A model generated the notes under the pieces. That model was not told the origin of the DNA and ran no database searches. It was given only the letters and a program-made list of their open reading frames with translations. Source: Pyropia yezoensis (Eukaryota > Rhodophyta > Bangiophyceae > Bangiales > Bangiaceae). Taken from it: a stretch of 64,000 nt of DNA. A program made the translations under genes and the position numbers. Below, piece after piece: positions 42,758-52,254 of this stretch (its first letter is position 1; every line of letters begins with the position of its first letter). The stretch is taken from positions 32,374,685-32,438,684 of the forward strand of contig CM020619.1 in NCBI GenBank assembly GCA_009829735.1, read 5' to 3'.

Positions 42758-45700
42758 ATGACCGGGGGGCGCTGGGGTCACCCAAGCAAGCCACCCCGGA
42801 GTACCGCGGGGAAAGCCCCACGGAGAGCGCGGTTGAGCCGACGCCGCATCAACCCCCGGGTACACCTTCCGGCCCCGACGACACGGCGTCAGGGGATTGA
42901 TGACCAACCTCCGAGGTTGGGAGGAGAGGACGGGAAGCCCCGTCACGTTGAACCTGACAAGGGCCCCGTTCAGGATGCCCGAGCTACACCGGATATCGGT
43001 GTAGGACATGTGTTGTTTACCTTGGAGAACTTCAAGGTATCAGCCACACTGGGGGTTGACCCCCAGTCGACACGATCGTACTACCCTGTACTGGATACAG
43101 GGGCTGGACCCAACCTTATCCGGAAGGATACCCTCCCGGACAAGTGGCTTCCACGAGTCAGAGTGACTCGGGGACCCACCATCAAGGACGCGAATGGTCG
43201 ACTCATTCGTACGACCGCAGCGATGTCGCTGCAGGTTACCATCGGGGATCTCACCACGGAAGTTGACTTCCTGGTATGTGAAACGCTATCGGTGCCCTGC
43301 ATACTGGGGTGCACCTTCATCAACGTTCACGTTGATGCAATCCGGCCAGGCCGGAGGACCGTCGAGCTTCAAGAAGCCGACGGGACGAAGCGAGGACATA
43401 CGGCTATCGTCAGGGACCTGACGCTACAAGGAAGCCACGTTAACGTGGCTGAGGTGTACGCAAGCGTCGAGCCGAAGACACTTCGGTTGGCCAAGCGAAC
43501 TCGCTTTGAGCCGTTGTCAGAGACAGTCCTCCCGGTTAACTGTGACCTCGCAGGCATCTGCAGAGTCAAGTCCAACTTGCGGACGTACAAGCGCCATGGG
43601 TTGACCATGGCCAACGGTCTCATAGACCTCCCATCAGAAGGGTCGTCCCTCCTAGTGATGGCGAACTACCGCCGTAAGGCAGTCACCATCCCGAAGGGAA
43701 CTATCCTCGGGATTGCCGAACTCTACGAAGGAGATATCCTTACCCCTGATAAGGAAGGTCAAGTGGAACCACTTGAAGTACTGGCGGTCGCCGAGACCAC
43801 CGAGCGACAGCAACCCGATGACGGGAAGCCTAACCCATCGGCGGCTCCGGCGGACCTGCCGCCAAAGGACCAAGAGGCCTTGAAGGCACTGGCCGAGGCT
43901 GACCTCGACCACCTTCCCCCTTCGGTAGCCGAAGGGGTACGACGGATGCTAAGAAAGCATGACGTTATGTGGACAGGCGGGGCCTTGGGGACCATTGGGG
44001 CAACCCAACATCGTATAGACCTGGTACCAGGCGCACGACCCGCCCGCTCACAACCGCACCGAGCGGGACCTATGCAACGAGAGATCGTTGATGGAGAAGT
44101 GAAGAGGATGAGTGAAGCTAAGGTGATCCGACCTTCGATGTCGGAATGGGGTGCCCCAGTCGTTATTGTGCCGAAGAAGGATCAAACCCCTCGGTTTTGC
44201 ATCGATTATCGACGCCTCAACTTGGTTACTAAGAAGGACTCATACCCTTTACCAAGGATGGATGAATGCATCGACTCCCTGGGGGAGGCTACGGTGTTTA
44301 CCACCATCGACTGTAACGCCGGATACTGGCAGATCCCGGTGGCGGACGAGGATATCCCCAAGACGGCATTCGTCTGTCACAGTGGAGTGTACGAGTTCCT
44401 AAGGATGCCCTTCGGATTGTCCAACGCCCCCGCTACATTCCAGCGGGCTATCGACATCATACTGTCTGGGGTGAAGTGGCGTAACTGCCTAGTGTACCTC
44501 GATGACGTCATCGTCTTCTCGCGTAACATGGATGACCATGTACAACATGTTGACGAGGTACTCACCCTCTTGAGGAACGCCGGGGTAACCCTGCGTCTGA
44601 AGAAGTGCGCCTTCTTCCAACAGACGGTCGAGTATCTGGGCCACCAGATAACCCCTGGTAAACTAGGGGTACTCGAAGCCAATACCCGGGCACTCCGGGA
44701 TGCCCGGTTCCCTAACACCCAGACGCAGCTCAAGAGCTTCCTGGGAATGTGCAATGTATACCGACGGTTCGTCAAGGACTTCGCTCGGATAGCTAAACCG
44801 TTAACGGTTCTTACGAGCAGTACCTTACCCAAGGTACTCCAACCCCCTTCGCCTAGCGAAGAGGAGGCATTCGAGTCGCTGAAGCGAGCCCTACTAGCCC
44901 CACCCGTCCTTGCGTTACCGCATAGACGGGGTACCTTCGTCATCGATGTCGATGCATGTGATACACAAGTGGGATGCACCCTGTTACAGGGAGAGACGTT
45001 GATCGGTACCGATAACGTTATCCCGGACCTACGTCCGGTAGGGTACTTCAGCCGGACACTCAACCCGGCTGAGCGGAACTATAGTGCCACCGAGCGTGAA
45101 TGCCTCGGAGTCATATGGGCAGTGCAACTGCTCCGTCCATACCTGGAGGGCTCCAGGTTCATCGTGAGGTCCGACCACGAACCCCTACGATGGCTCCTCA
45201 ACATTGGTGACAAGGATTCCGATAGCCATGGGAGGCTAGCCCGATGGAGGCTGAAGATGGCCGAGCACGACTACCGCACGGTGTATAAGGCTGGGTCAAC
45301 CCACCACCTCGGAGACGCGTTGTCTCGACTCGACACCCCGAGCGGGGATACCCGCCCGGTGGACGAGGACATCCCGGTAGTACCGGTGTGCATGGTGGGT
45401 AATGCTACCCAGGGTATGGCTGACCATACCATGGCACACCTTGCGTGCCCATTGACCCTCGCGGACTTCCGCGAGGCACAGGCCAACGACGATGACTGTA
45501 GACGTCATCGTGCTAACCTCCTGGCCGGTACGGCCGGCATCTTCTCCGAGAACGAAGACGGACTCATATACCGGCGGGCACCCGCCGATGGACGACATCA
45601 AGTCGTGGTTCCCGTGTCCTTACGGCAAGCCGTCATGGAACGAGAACATGAGAACCCTACAGCCGGACACCCGGGGGGTTCACGTATGTTCGCAGCAATG

Positions 45701-46924
45701 CGAAGGTTCTTCTACTGGCCAGCAATGGCCGTCGACGTGGTCGACCACGTAAGGGGATGCCACCCCTGTGCGCGTAACCGCATGAGTCTACATAGGCAGG
45801 CGTCTGCCATGAAGCTATTCCCACCCGATGGGCCCAACGAGCAAGTCGCTATCGACATACTCGGGCCACTTCCGGTAACGGAAGAAGGGAACAGGTACAT
45901 CCTGGTCATGTCTGACCGATTCACCAAGCTGTCACGAGCGGCAGCCATCCCGAATGATACGGCATACACGATCATGAACGCAGTGGTTGACCACTGGATC
46001 AGTGCATACGGAGTCATGAAGCAACTCCTCTCCGATAACGGAGCAAACCTTACGTCGGCATTCTGCACTAAGGTCCTGGGCATGTTCGGTATCGAACCAC
46101 GTCGGGCATCCGACTACCACCCGCAGTCCAACGGGCAGGTGGAGCGGTTCAACCGCACCATCGTAAAGATGCTACAGTGCTACGTGGCCGAGCACACGAA
46201 CACTTGGGACAGGCTTCTGTCCGTACTCACCCTGGCATACAATGCCAGGCCACATCGGAGCACAAACATTGCTCCGCTGGAGTGGGTCATGCCACTAGGC
46301 GTCGGTAACCTGACGCTGCCACCCGGCAGGTGCACTCGGTATGATACACCGAAGGGCCGACCCGCCGAACGCATCCACCTAGCTTGGTTGGCCAAGCTAT
46401 CGTGGATGATTCCTAAGCTCAAGGGTGCCCTTGACAGAACACAACTTCGATACAAGAAGAACTTCGACGCCCGACTACGGGTGCGCAACGCAACCCTGGT
46501 AACAGGTGACTGGGTCTATATCAGACACCAGAAGTTCCGAGGGAACAAGCTTATGCAACCGGTCAAGGGACCGTACCAGATCCTCCACAGAGATAACCAC
46601 TCTGTTATCTTACACTCCGATACGGAGATCCAACGCATCAGTATGAATGATGTCACACCTGCTCCGAAGCCGGAACAGCCTCAGCCGGTACCGGATGGGT
46701 TGCTACATGAAGCTCTTACAACCCACCGGTCAGATGACCCGGTGGGACCGGATGGGATTCCATACCAAGTAGAGAGCGTGGTCGGACACACCGACCCGGA
46801 CCTACCAGGACCCTGGTACGTCAAGGTTATGTGGGTCGGATACGACTCACCCACTTGGGAACAGGCGGCAAATATACCCCGCCAACTACTCATGCCTTAC
46901 ATGAGGCGACGACGCCTACTGTAA
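42758..46924 (+). CDS. Pol polyprotein of element A
   Basis: One intact frame of 1388 codons from the ATG at 42758. Protease: VLDTGAGPN around 111-119. Reverse transcriptase: about 470-650, with FCIDYRRLN, MPFGLSNAPATFQR and YLDD at 580-583. RNase H: from about 728 (VIDVDACDTQVG). Integrase: His2-Cys2 finger near 963-1007, catalytic residues near 1032, 1093 and 1128 (AIDILG, LSDNGANL, GQVERFNR). A chromodomain-like end lies near 1335-1388 (YQVESVVGH...KVMWVGYDSPTWEQ). It is clearly related to the pol of element B but diverged over its whole length, so A and B are separate lineages. No broken frames or lost catalytic residues were seen, in line with recent activity. Confidence 0.96.
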   Translation: MTGGRWGHPSKPPRSTAGKAPRRARLSRRRINPRVHLPAPTTRRQGIDDQPPRLGGEDGKPRHVEPDKGPVQDARATPDIGVGHVLFTLENFKVSATLGVDPQSTRSYYPVLDTGAGPNLIRKDTLPDKWLPRVRVTRGPTIKDANGRLIRTTAAMSLQVTIGDLTTEVDFLVCETLSVPCILGCTFINVHVDAIRPGRRTVELQEADGTKRGHTAIVRDLTLQGSHVNVAEVYASVEPKTLRLAKRTRFEPLSETVLPVNCDLAGICRVKSNLRTYKRHGLTMANGLIDLPSEGSSLLVMANYRRKAVTIPKGTILGIAELYEGDILTPDKEGQVEPLEVLAVAETTERQQPDDGKPNPSAAPADLPPKDQEALKALAEADLDHLPPSVAEGVRRMLRKHDVMWTGGALGTIGATQHRIDLVPGARPARSQPHRAGPMQREIVDGEVKRMSEAKVIRPSMSEWGAPVVIVPKKDQTPRFCIDYRRLNLVTKKDSYPLPRMDECIDSLGEATVFTTIDCNAGYWQIPVADEDIPKTAFVCHSGVYEFLRMPFGLSNAPATFQRAIDIILSGVKWRNCLVYLDDVIVFSRNMDDHVQHVDEVLTLLRNAGVTLRLKKCAFFQQTVEYLGHQITPGKLGVLEANTRALRDARFPNTQTQLKSFLGMCNVYRRFVKDFARIAKPLTVLTSSTLPKVLQPPSPSEEEAFESLKRALLAPPVLALPHRRGTFVIDVDACDTQVGCTLLQGETLIGTDNVIPDLRPVGYFSRTLNPAERNYSATERECLGVIWAVQLLRPYLEGSRFIVRSDHEPLRWLLNIGDKDSDSHGRLARWRLKMAEHDYRTVYKAGSTHHLGDALSRLDTPSGDTRPVDEDIPVVPVCMVGNATQGMADHTMAHLACPLTLADFREAQANDDDCRRHRANLLAGTAGIFSENEDGLIYRRAPADGRHQVVVPVSLRQAVMEREHENPTAGHPGGSRMFAAMRRFFYWPAMAVDVVDHVRGCHPCARNRMSLHRQASAMKLFPPDGPNEQVAIDILGPLPVTEEGNRYILVMSDRFTKLSRAAAIPNDTAYTIMNAVVDHWISAYGVMKQLLSDNGANLTSAFCTKVLGMFGIEPRRASDYHPQSNGQVERFNRTIVKMLQCYVAEHTNTWDRLLSVLTLAYNARPHRSTNIAPLEWVMPLGVGNLTLPPGRCTRYDTPKGRPAERIHLAWLAKLSWMIPKLKGALDRTQLRYKKNFDARLRVRNATLVTGDWVYIRHQKFRGNKLMQPVKGPYQILHRDNHSVILHSDTEIQRISMNDVTPAPKPEQPQPVPDGLLHEALTTHRSDDPVGPDGIPYQVESVVGHTDPDLPGPWYVKVMWVGYDSPTWEQAANIPRQLLMPYMRRRRLL

Positions 46925-47404
46925 CAACCCAACCGACACCGACTTCGGCTGTTGGGGGGTGAGGCTTATACCTACTAAGTAGGGTGTGACATGGTTACGG
47001 CAGACTTAGGTTTCTAAGTCAAATCAGACTTAGGTTTCTAAGTCGAACCAAGCTTAGGTAACTAAGTAGAGCTAAGCTTAGGTAGCTAAGTAAAAACCTG
47101 AACCTTAATAAGGTAACTTAAAGGTAAAGGCTAACTCCGATAATATCGAAGTAACTAGGAGGCTTACACGGGAGGATGACCTCCCAAAGCCAAGACACAA
47201 AGTGAGGGAGGATAACCTCCCCAAGCATGAACCAACCGGAAGAAGTTGGACGGGAGGCAAGGCACCACTGAGCCAGAAGGGGTACTCCCCAGGGCAGCAA
47301 CCAGAGGCAAGCAATGCCCCCAGCGGGGGATGAGTTTATACTCACTACTACCCGGCTACCATAAGGGTTGCCGGGGCCCTCTCCCGCACAAACAATAGCA
47401 CTCC
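46925..47404. other. Spacer between convergent pol and antisense ORFs of A
   Basis: This 480-bp spacer holds four 24-bp palindrome repeats at 47003-47090 and no ORF of note. It is where the sense and antisense transcripts would meet. Confidence 0.6.
47003..47090. repeat. Four 24-bp repeats, each with a CTTAG-N4-CTAAG palindrome
   Basis: CTTAG begins at 47005, 47029, 47053 and 47077, an exact 24-bp period. Units 1 and 2 contain GACTTAGGTTTCTAAGTC; units 3 and 4 have CTTAGGTAACTAAG and CTTAGGTAGCTAAG. Each can form a short hairpin in either strand or bind a dimeric protein. The position between two converging genes suggests transcript 3' ends, which is inference. Confidence 0.9.
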
Positions 47405-48586
47405 TCAGTGGGTAGACCCACTGCCCGAGGGAGGCCACTCACGCGTAAGCGCGTAGACCTCCGTGCTCCACCGGTCGGCAACGTCACGACGGTCGACCAC
47501 CCGAGTTACCTCGGTGCATAGCTGGACGAGGGTGCTGCGGCCAGCCTCCACGTCCTCCAGAGCTTTCTGGAGGCGGTCCAGCACGCCACCGAAGCAACGC
47601 GCTGACCCAACCAGCGCAGCACCTGGGGGGATATCCCCCCAGCTAACAGAGAGACCCCCACGCATGGCGCGGGTAACAAGGGCGTCAACGCCCTCATACC
47701 AGAGACGGGGACCCCCGTCATGTAGGACAGGGGCGGGAGGTGACACTGGCGCAGCCAGAGGAGCCATAGGAGCCGACACGGCTACCACCGGAGCCGGTGG
47801 CACCTGATACGAGGCCCGGTAGGACCCTACCGAAGGGGCTCCACCGTAACCACGGCGGTACTCCGCCCGACGACGGGACACCTCACGCTCCCCACCCACA
47901 GAGCCCCACTCTCGGGGACGACGGCCAACCGCCGCCGGCATCGGGTTACCGAACCACGGAGCAAGGACCTGAAGAGGGTCATGGATAACCATGGGAATAC
48001 CCAGGTCAGGAACGGCCTCGGTGGACGCCCACCCATGGCAACTAGGCTCACCCGGCTGAGTACGCCGGACACGCAACGAGTGACGAGGCAAGGGGGAAGC
48101 CCCAGCCTGCGGGTCCCGGTACGGGGGAAGGGCCAACACCCCAGCCCAGTTCACGGCATCGTGAACAGCCAGCAGGGCTTCGAACTCCCGGGCCAACCCG
48201 GTCTTGGCAGCTATCAGATCCACGCCCAACTGCGCGATGTGCCGACGGACACCCGTCGGAAGATGAAACAGACGACCCTGCCGGCGGACGGACAGCAAGA
48301 AGGATGAAGCCTGCCCGAGGGTAACCTCAAGGGTGAAGGTACCCTGCAACGGGTGGACCGGCCGGGAGGCCAACACACTCCCGAAGTATCGGAGGCAGGA
48401 GCCGGTGTCAAACCGGAAAGCAGGGGCGGGTTCCCACCCCTCCTGCCATAGCGGCGGGCGCACGGGAGTGTATACCGGAGCACGACCGTTGCCGGTCTGC
48501 AACGCACACGTTATATCCGTGCGGAACGCATCGGCCATGACACCATGGTTACGTCGCCAACTCGACGCCGACTTCAACCCCGCCAT
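47405..48586 (-). CDS. Antisense accessory ORF 2 of element A
   Basis: From the ATG at 48586 this minus-strand frame has 393 codons. A folded region at about 35-150 contains CLRYFGSVLASRPVH, GRLFHLPTGVRRHI and AVNW; by eye this aligns with residues 232-316 of the antisense protein of element B. A Pro/Ala-rich linker follows and then a helical end (GGVLDRLQKALEDVEAGRS). It lies in the same frame as ORF 1, with only one TAA and 16 sense codons between, so the two may be one gene with a nonsense mutation or a readthrough stop. Confidence 0.65.
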   Translation of the reverse strand: MAGLKSASSWRRNHGVMADAFRTDITCALQTGNGRAPVYTPVRPPLWQEGWEPAPAFRFDTGSCLRYFGSVLASRPVHPLQGTFTLEVTLGQASSFLLSVRRQGRLFHLPTGVRRHIAQLGVDLIAAKTGLAREFEALLAVHDAVNWAGVLALPPYRDPQAGASPLPRHSLRVRRTQPGEPSCHGWASTEAVPDLGIPMVIHDPLQVLAPWFGNPMPAAVGRRPREWGSVGGEREVSRRRAEYRRGYGGAPSVGSYRASYQVPPAPVVAVSAPMAPLAAPVSPPAPVLHDGGPRLWYEGVDALVTRAMRGGLSVSWGDIPPGAALVGSARCFGGVLDRLQKALEDVEAGRSTLVQLCTEVTRVVDRRDVADRWSTEVYALTREWPPSGSGSTH

Positions 48587-48634
48587 GGGCGGGTAGGGAG
48601 CCGTCAACGACAGATACGGGGGTTCCCCCGGGTA

Positions 48635-49852
48635 TTAGTCAAAGTCGGGATACCGACCGGTACGGCTCACCGTCTCCCCAAACGCAACCGGCTCCGCCGC
48701 CGCCGCAATCCCCCGAGCACTAGCCGGGTAGTCAATCTCCCGCGGCAACGCGGGGGCAATCAAGTCGCAGACCCCGAAGTTGGGGTCGAGGTAGACCTCA
48801 CCCCGTCCCACCCGGGTGCGCCAGAGCTGCGCATGCCGGTCGTCCGGCTGACTCAGGATCCAATGGTGTTCCACCCGGACCGCGTTCGGCTGGTTGACCA
48901 GCCGCACCAACTCCCGCTCCCAGCACGGGTCCACCTTGACGCGCCGGGAGGATTCTCCACGGGGATGCACCAGGTGGAAGTCCACCCGCATACGCCCATC
49001 GGACTCCATCGACTCTTGCACCGTGAGGCCTCGAACCCGAGCCACCAAGTCGGACACCGACATGGCGGGTTGACCCGCCGCCACGGCGACGCCGCCACCC
49101 AACGGGGCAACCCGGGCAGGACCAGGAAGAATCGGGGGCGCCGGGGGACGCACCACCGGCAGAGGGGCCGACGTCGGAGATGGACGAGGCCGAGGAGGAA
49201 GAAGAAGGGCGGGCGCCCGCCCGGAGTAACTCCCGGTGTCAACCGCCATGGGAGAAGGAGCGTCTTGACCGCTCGACACCCGCGGCACCGCAGGTATGGT
49301 ACCGGCACCGGCACCACCCGTCGGCGTAGCCCCCGCCTCGGAACTGGAAGGCACTTGGACAGCCTCCGGAGCCGGAGCCCCGGCCGTGCGGACACCCGCA
49401 CCGTCTTGACCCACCGCACCGGGTGTCGCACCGCCACCACCACCCGCGTCAACGTCGAGACCGCCTCGAGGAGTCACCGCCCGGACCCCCGGACCACCGT
49501 GACCAGCCGGAGTCGGCTGCGGGTCGCCACCTCCGCCGCAGGGCGGACCATCTTGAGGTAGCTGCGGTGAGCCGGCACCGGCACCAGGCTCCATCCGGGC
49601 AGCCGGCAGAGAGGGGGTAGAAGCCGCCACGCGCGGTTGACCGCCGGGTTGACCTCCGGCCGACGGCACCGTCGTGCCGCTGCACACGGACGACAGTCCT
49701 CCGGCCGACAGACGGACGGACACCGCAGGCCCGTCGTCGTCAGACGAGCTCACCCCGTAACGCGCGGCGTCGGGACCGACAGGCGCGTCGTCCTCCATCT
49801 CCTCCCCGATCAGGAGGTCTTCCTCCTCTTCAAGCACCTGGGGATAGGACAT
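48635..49852 (-). CDS. Antisense accessory ORF 1 of element A
   Basis: The first ATG in this minus-strand frame is at 49852 and gives 405 codons. The start is acidic (VLEEEEDLLIGEEMEDD), followed by about 230 residues rich in Gly, Ala, Pro and Ser, and a folded C-terminal region from about 265 (SVSDLVARVRGLTVQES, VDFHLVHPRGESSRR, LDPNFGVCDLIAPALPREID). It ends in TAA at 48635. The frame is open upstream to 50134 without an ATG. The layout of a disordered start before a folded part is like the element B antisense protein. No known domain was recognised. Confidence 0.6.
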   Translation of the reverse strand: MSYPQVLEEEEDLLIGEEMEDDAPVGPDAARYGVSSSDDDGPAVSVRLSAGGLSSVCSGTTVPSAGGQPGGQPRVAASTPSLPAARMEPGAGAGSPQLPQDGPPCGGGGDPQPTPAGHGGPGVRAVTPRGGLDVDAGGGGGATPGAVGQDGAGVRTAGAPAPEAVQVPSSSEAGATPTGGAGAGTIPAVPRVSSGQDAPSPMAVDTGSYSGRAPALLLPPRPRPSPTSAPLPVVRPPAPPILPGPARVAPLGGGVAVAAGQPAMSVSDLVARVRGLTVQESMESDGRMRVDFHLVHPRGESSRRVKVDPCWERELVRLVNQPNAVRVEHHWILSQPDDRHAQLWRTRVGRGEVYLDPNFGVCDLIAPALPREIDYPASARGIAAAAEPVAFGETVSRTGRYPDFD

Positions 49853-50332
49853 GATAACGGGTGCGGAGTCCCCCGCGCCCACAAGCCGTCGACGGCTACA
49901 ACCCGGTACGGTGGGATAACCGGGACGAGCCAGGGAAGCGGGGACACCCGCGCTTATGACCACAAACGGCCACGAGAAGCGCCGCAGGCACGCGGGTCGA
50001 CCCGCGCCCCACGGGGCTACGACCGCGCTCCACCCAGGCACCTGGGCGGGACGGAGCCACACCCACACACGGGGTAAGCAAGGGGGGTCACCCCCAACCG
50101 CCCCCACGCAACGCGGGCAGCCCCCGCCCCCCACTCAATCGTCCACACGAGAGGGGCCCCCCTACCACCAGGCACCTGGTGGCGGATCCGCTTGCACCAC
50201 CCCTCGGAAAGGGGGGGCGTGAACAGCAACCCGCATCGGGAATTTAACGGTCCGGAAAACGGATCGTGTGTGTGTACCACGCAAAGGGGGGCACCCCCCT
50301 GAGACAACCTCGAAAAGGGGTGTCTGTCGCGA

Positions 50333-50385
50333 CGGGGCGCAAAGCCCCACCCGACGGGTAAACGGTCACGCGACCCACTTACATT
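50333..50385 (-). promoter_or_regulatory. Conserved block upstream of the antisense gene (family A)
   Basis: The minus-strand sequence GACCGTTTACCCGTCGGG and the nearby GGCTTTGCGCCC are conserved in the diverged family A copy at about 51785-51825, while the flanks differ more. Lying between the 3' LTR and the antisense ORFs, it could belong to an antisense promoter or leader. This is inference from two copies. Confidence 0.35.
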
Positions 50386-50427
50386 CGGTACCCCGAATGC
50401 AACTCGACCCGAGGACGGGCCGAATCT

Positions 50428-50439
50428 AAGGGGGGGATA
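50428..50439 (+). other. Polypurine tract of element A
   Basis: AAGGGGGGGATA directly precedes the 3' LTR start TGTAGC. Confidence 0.8.
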
Positions 50440-50802
50440 TGTAGCAATATGGTTGTCCGTATTGTGACCCTAATATTAGGGGGGCTACTTCTAATCCTTA
50501 ACTTTCAATTTGAGAGTCCGTACTGGTCACGGTATCTATAAGTTACGTATGACCAGAGGGACTTGCATCTTGGGGTGGAGGGTAGTTAGTAGTGTCTCCG
50601 AGGGTTTATAACGAGGGGGCCGGTGGCGAATCCACCGCCGGCCAAGGTAGAACAACAAACCCCTCCCATTTGGGCTCCCATCTTGGTCCCGTGGCTTGCG
50701 CTCCAAGGACAGCAACCTTGGCCTCCCGGTGACGTTGGTGCCGATCCCCCTTGGTGAGTGTTCCCTGAGAGTGGACGCGCGACGGATTCCTATTGTGCTA
50801 CA
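50440..50802 (+). mobile_element. 3' LTR of element A
   Basis: 363 bp, no difference seen from the LTR at 23450-23812, followed by the target duplication CGTCT. Confidence 0.95.
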
Positions 50803-51349
50803 CGTCTTCGTGACCGTGTAATTGAGTCCACTTCGTACTCAACCGAACCGTCCGGAAATGCTCCCGGAGGTGGAGCGGGATATAGTTGACTATACAGATC
50901 AGCGCTGTACGGCTGCAGTAGACTGGCGTAAAAGGCGTTTTGTACCTTTCGATCAAGGACTGCTTGACGAAGATCCAGACGGAACGTACCACCGTTGATG
51001 CTTTCAGTCACTCGGTATGGTCCCGAAAACTAGGGCATCAACTGGTGAGCGCCTTGAAAGGCGTCCTTCATCAGGTTCTTGGTCCTTAGAAGCACGAGAT
51101 CGTCGACAGCGATCGTGCACGGTCGGCGTCGGCGGTTAGCGTGCGCCGAGCGAGTCTCATTGGCCTTGTTAACGGCGGTAATGGCAGTTTCCTGAGCTTC
51201 ATGAAGACTGCTTAGCCAATCTGAGAATGCTGGTAGCTTCGCTTCCTTGCTGTCGAGGATGTCCACAGAGACCGTTCTTGGTTCAAGCCCATAGTTCAGG
51301 AAGAATGCGGAGGACGTCGTGACCGCACTGGGTGACCGGTTGTAAGCAA
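50803..51349 (-). pseudogene. Element D: integrase C-terminus and start of chromodomain
   Basis: Reading down from 51349, the frame gives EVAYNRSPSAVTTSSAFFLNYG, ANRRRRPCTIAVDDLVLLRTKNL and HQLMP, then a TAG, then GPYRVTESINGGTFRLDL, FYASLLQPY and VEYEVDSITRSRR. This is the typical end of a Ty3/gypsy integrase followed by a chromodomain. It continues into 23449-23317 across the element A insertion. The left part of the integrase should lie beyond the reverse-strand insertion starting at 51355. One in-frame stop near 51028 and the frameshift in the other fragment show that it is long dead. Confidence 0.85.
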
Positions 51350-51354
51350 CTTCT

Positions 51355-51717
51355 TGCAGCACCATAGGGAACCGTTGCTCGTCCATTCTCAGGGAACACT
51401 CACCAGGGGGGGATCGGCACCAACGTCACCGGGAAGCCAAGGTTGCTGTCCTTGGAGCGCAAGCCACGGGACGAAGGTAGCAGCCCAAATGGGAGGGGTT
51501 TGTTGTTCTACCATGGCCGGCGGTGGATTCGCCGCCGGCCCCCTCGTAATAAACCCTCGGAGACACCACTAACTACCCTCCACCACAAGATGCAAGTCCC
51601 TCTGGTCGTACGTAACTCGTAGACACCGTGACCAATACGAACTCCCAACTTGACAGTTAACCATTACAAGTAGTCCCCCCGAATTAGGGTCGCCATACGG
51701 TCATCCATAATGCTACA
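51355..51717 (-). mobile_element. 3' LTR of a reverse-strand family A element (C)
   Basis: On the minus strand it runs from TGTAGCA at 51717 to GCTGCA at 51355 and is 363 bp, aligning fully with the other A LTRs and closest to the solo LTR at 19314. A polypurine tract (AACGGGGGGAATA, 51718-51730) lies on its 5' side, so it is the 3' LTR. The presumed target duplication is CTTCT at 51350-51354; the partner lies outside the window. Confidence 0.9.
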
Positions 51718-52254
51718 TATTCCCCCCGTTAGATTTGGGCCGTCCTCGGGTCGATCCGCATTCGGCTTTCCAAATGTAAATGTGCCGCGCGACCGTTTAC
51801 CAGTCGGGCAAGGCTTTGCGCCCGCTTACGGAAGCCACTCCATTCCGGGGTCGGTTCAGGGGGGTGCCCCCCCTTCGTGTGGTGCGTAAGCGATCCGTTT
51901 TCCGGATCGTTGAATTTCCCGATGCGGGGGTCGGGTCAGGACCCCACGGAGGGGTTGCTGCAAGCGGATCTGCCACCAGGGGTCTGGTGGTGGGGGCGCC
52001 CATCTCGTGTGGGCGAGTGAGGTAATAACGCCCGCGTTGCGCGGGGGTGGCTGCTGAGGTCACCCCTCTGATTCACCCCGTGAGAGGGTGGGTCGTGGGC
52101 CCAGGTGCCTGGGTGGAGCGCCATTGTAGCTCTGTGGGGCCCGAGTCGACTTGCTTGCCTTGTTGCCCATCGCTGGGTGACGGTGTTCATAAGTGCGGGT
52201 GCCCGCGCTTCCCCGGCTTCTCCAGGTTGTCATACTGTACTGGGGCGTAGCCGG
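51718..52254 (-). mobile_element. Internal 3' part of element C (family A)
   Basis: This stretch is a diverged reverse complement of 49900-50439 of element A: polypurine tract, the conserved GACCGTTTACC block, the GGGGGG/CCCCCC palindrome and the leader of the antisense gene. It is cut at about 52254 by the insertion of element E. Confidence 0.8.

Larger units (their letters stand above)
23450..50802 (+). mobile_element. Ty3/gypsy chromodomain retrotransposon A, with element B nested in gag
   Basis: Both ends are 363-bp LTRs that look identical by eye, with TGTAGC...GCTACA termini and the 5-bp target duplication CGTCT at 23445-23449 and 50803-50807. Without the nested B insertion (25784-42306) and its extra ACCCT, the element is about 10.8 kb: LTR, primer binding site, gag, pol, antisense ORFs, polypurine tract, LTR. 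Identical LTRs imply a recent insertion. It landed in the chromodomain of the older element D. Confidence 0.95.
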
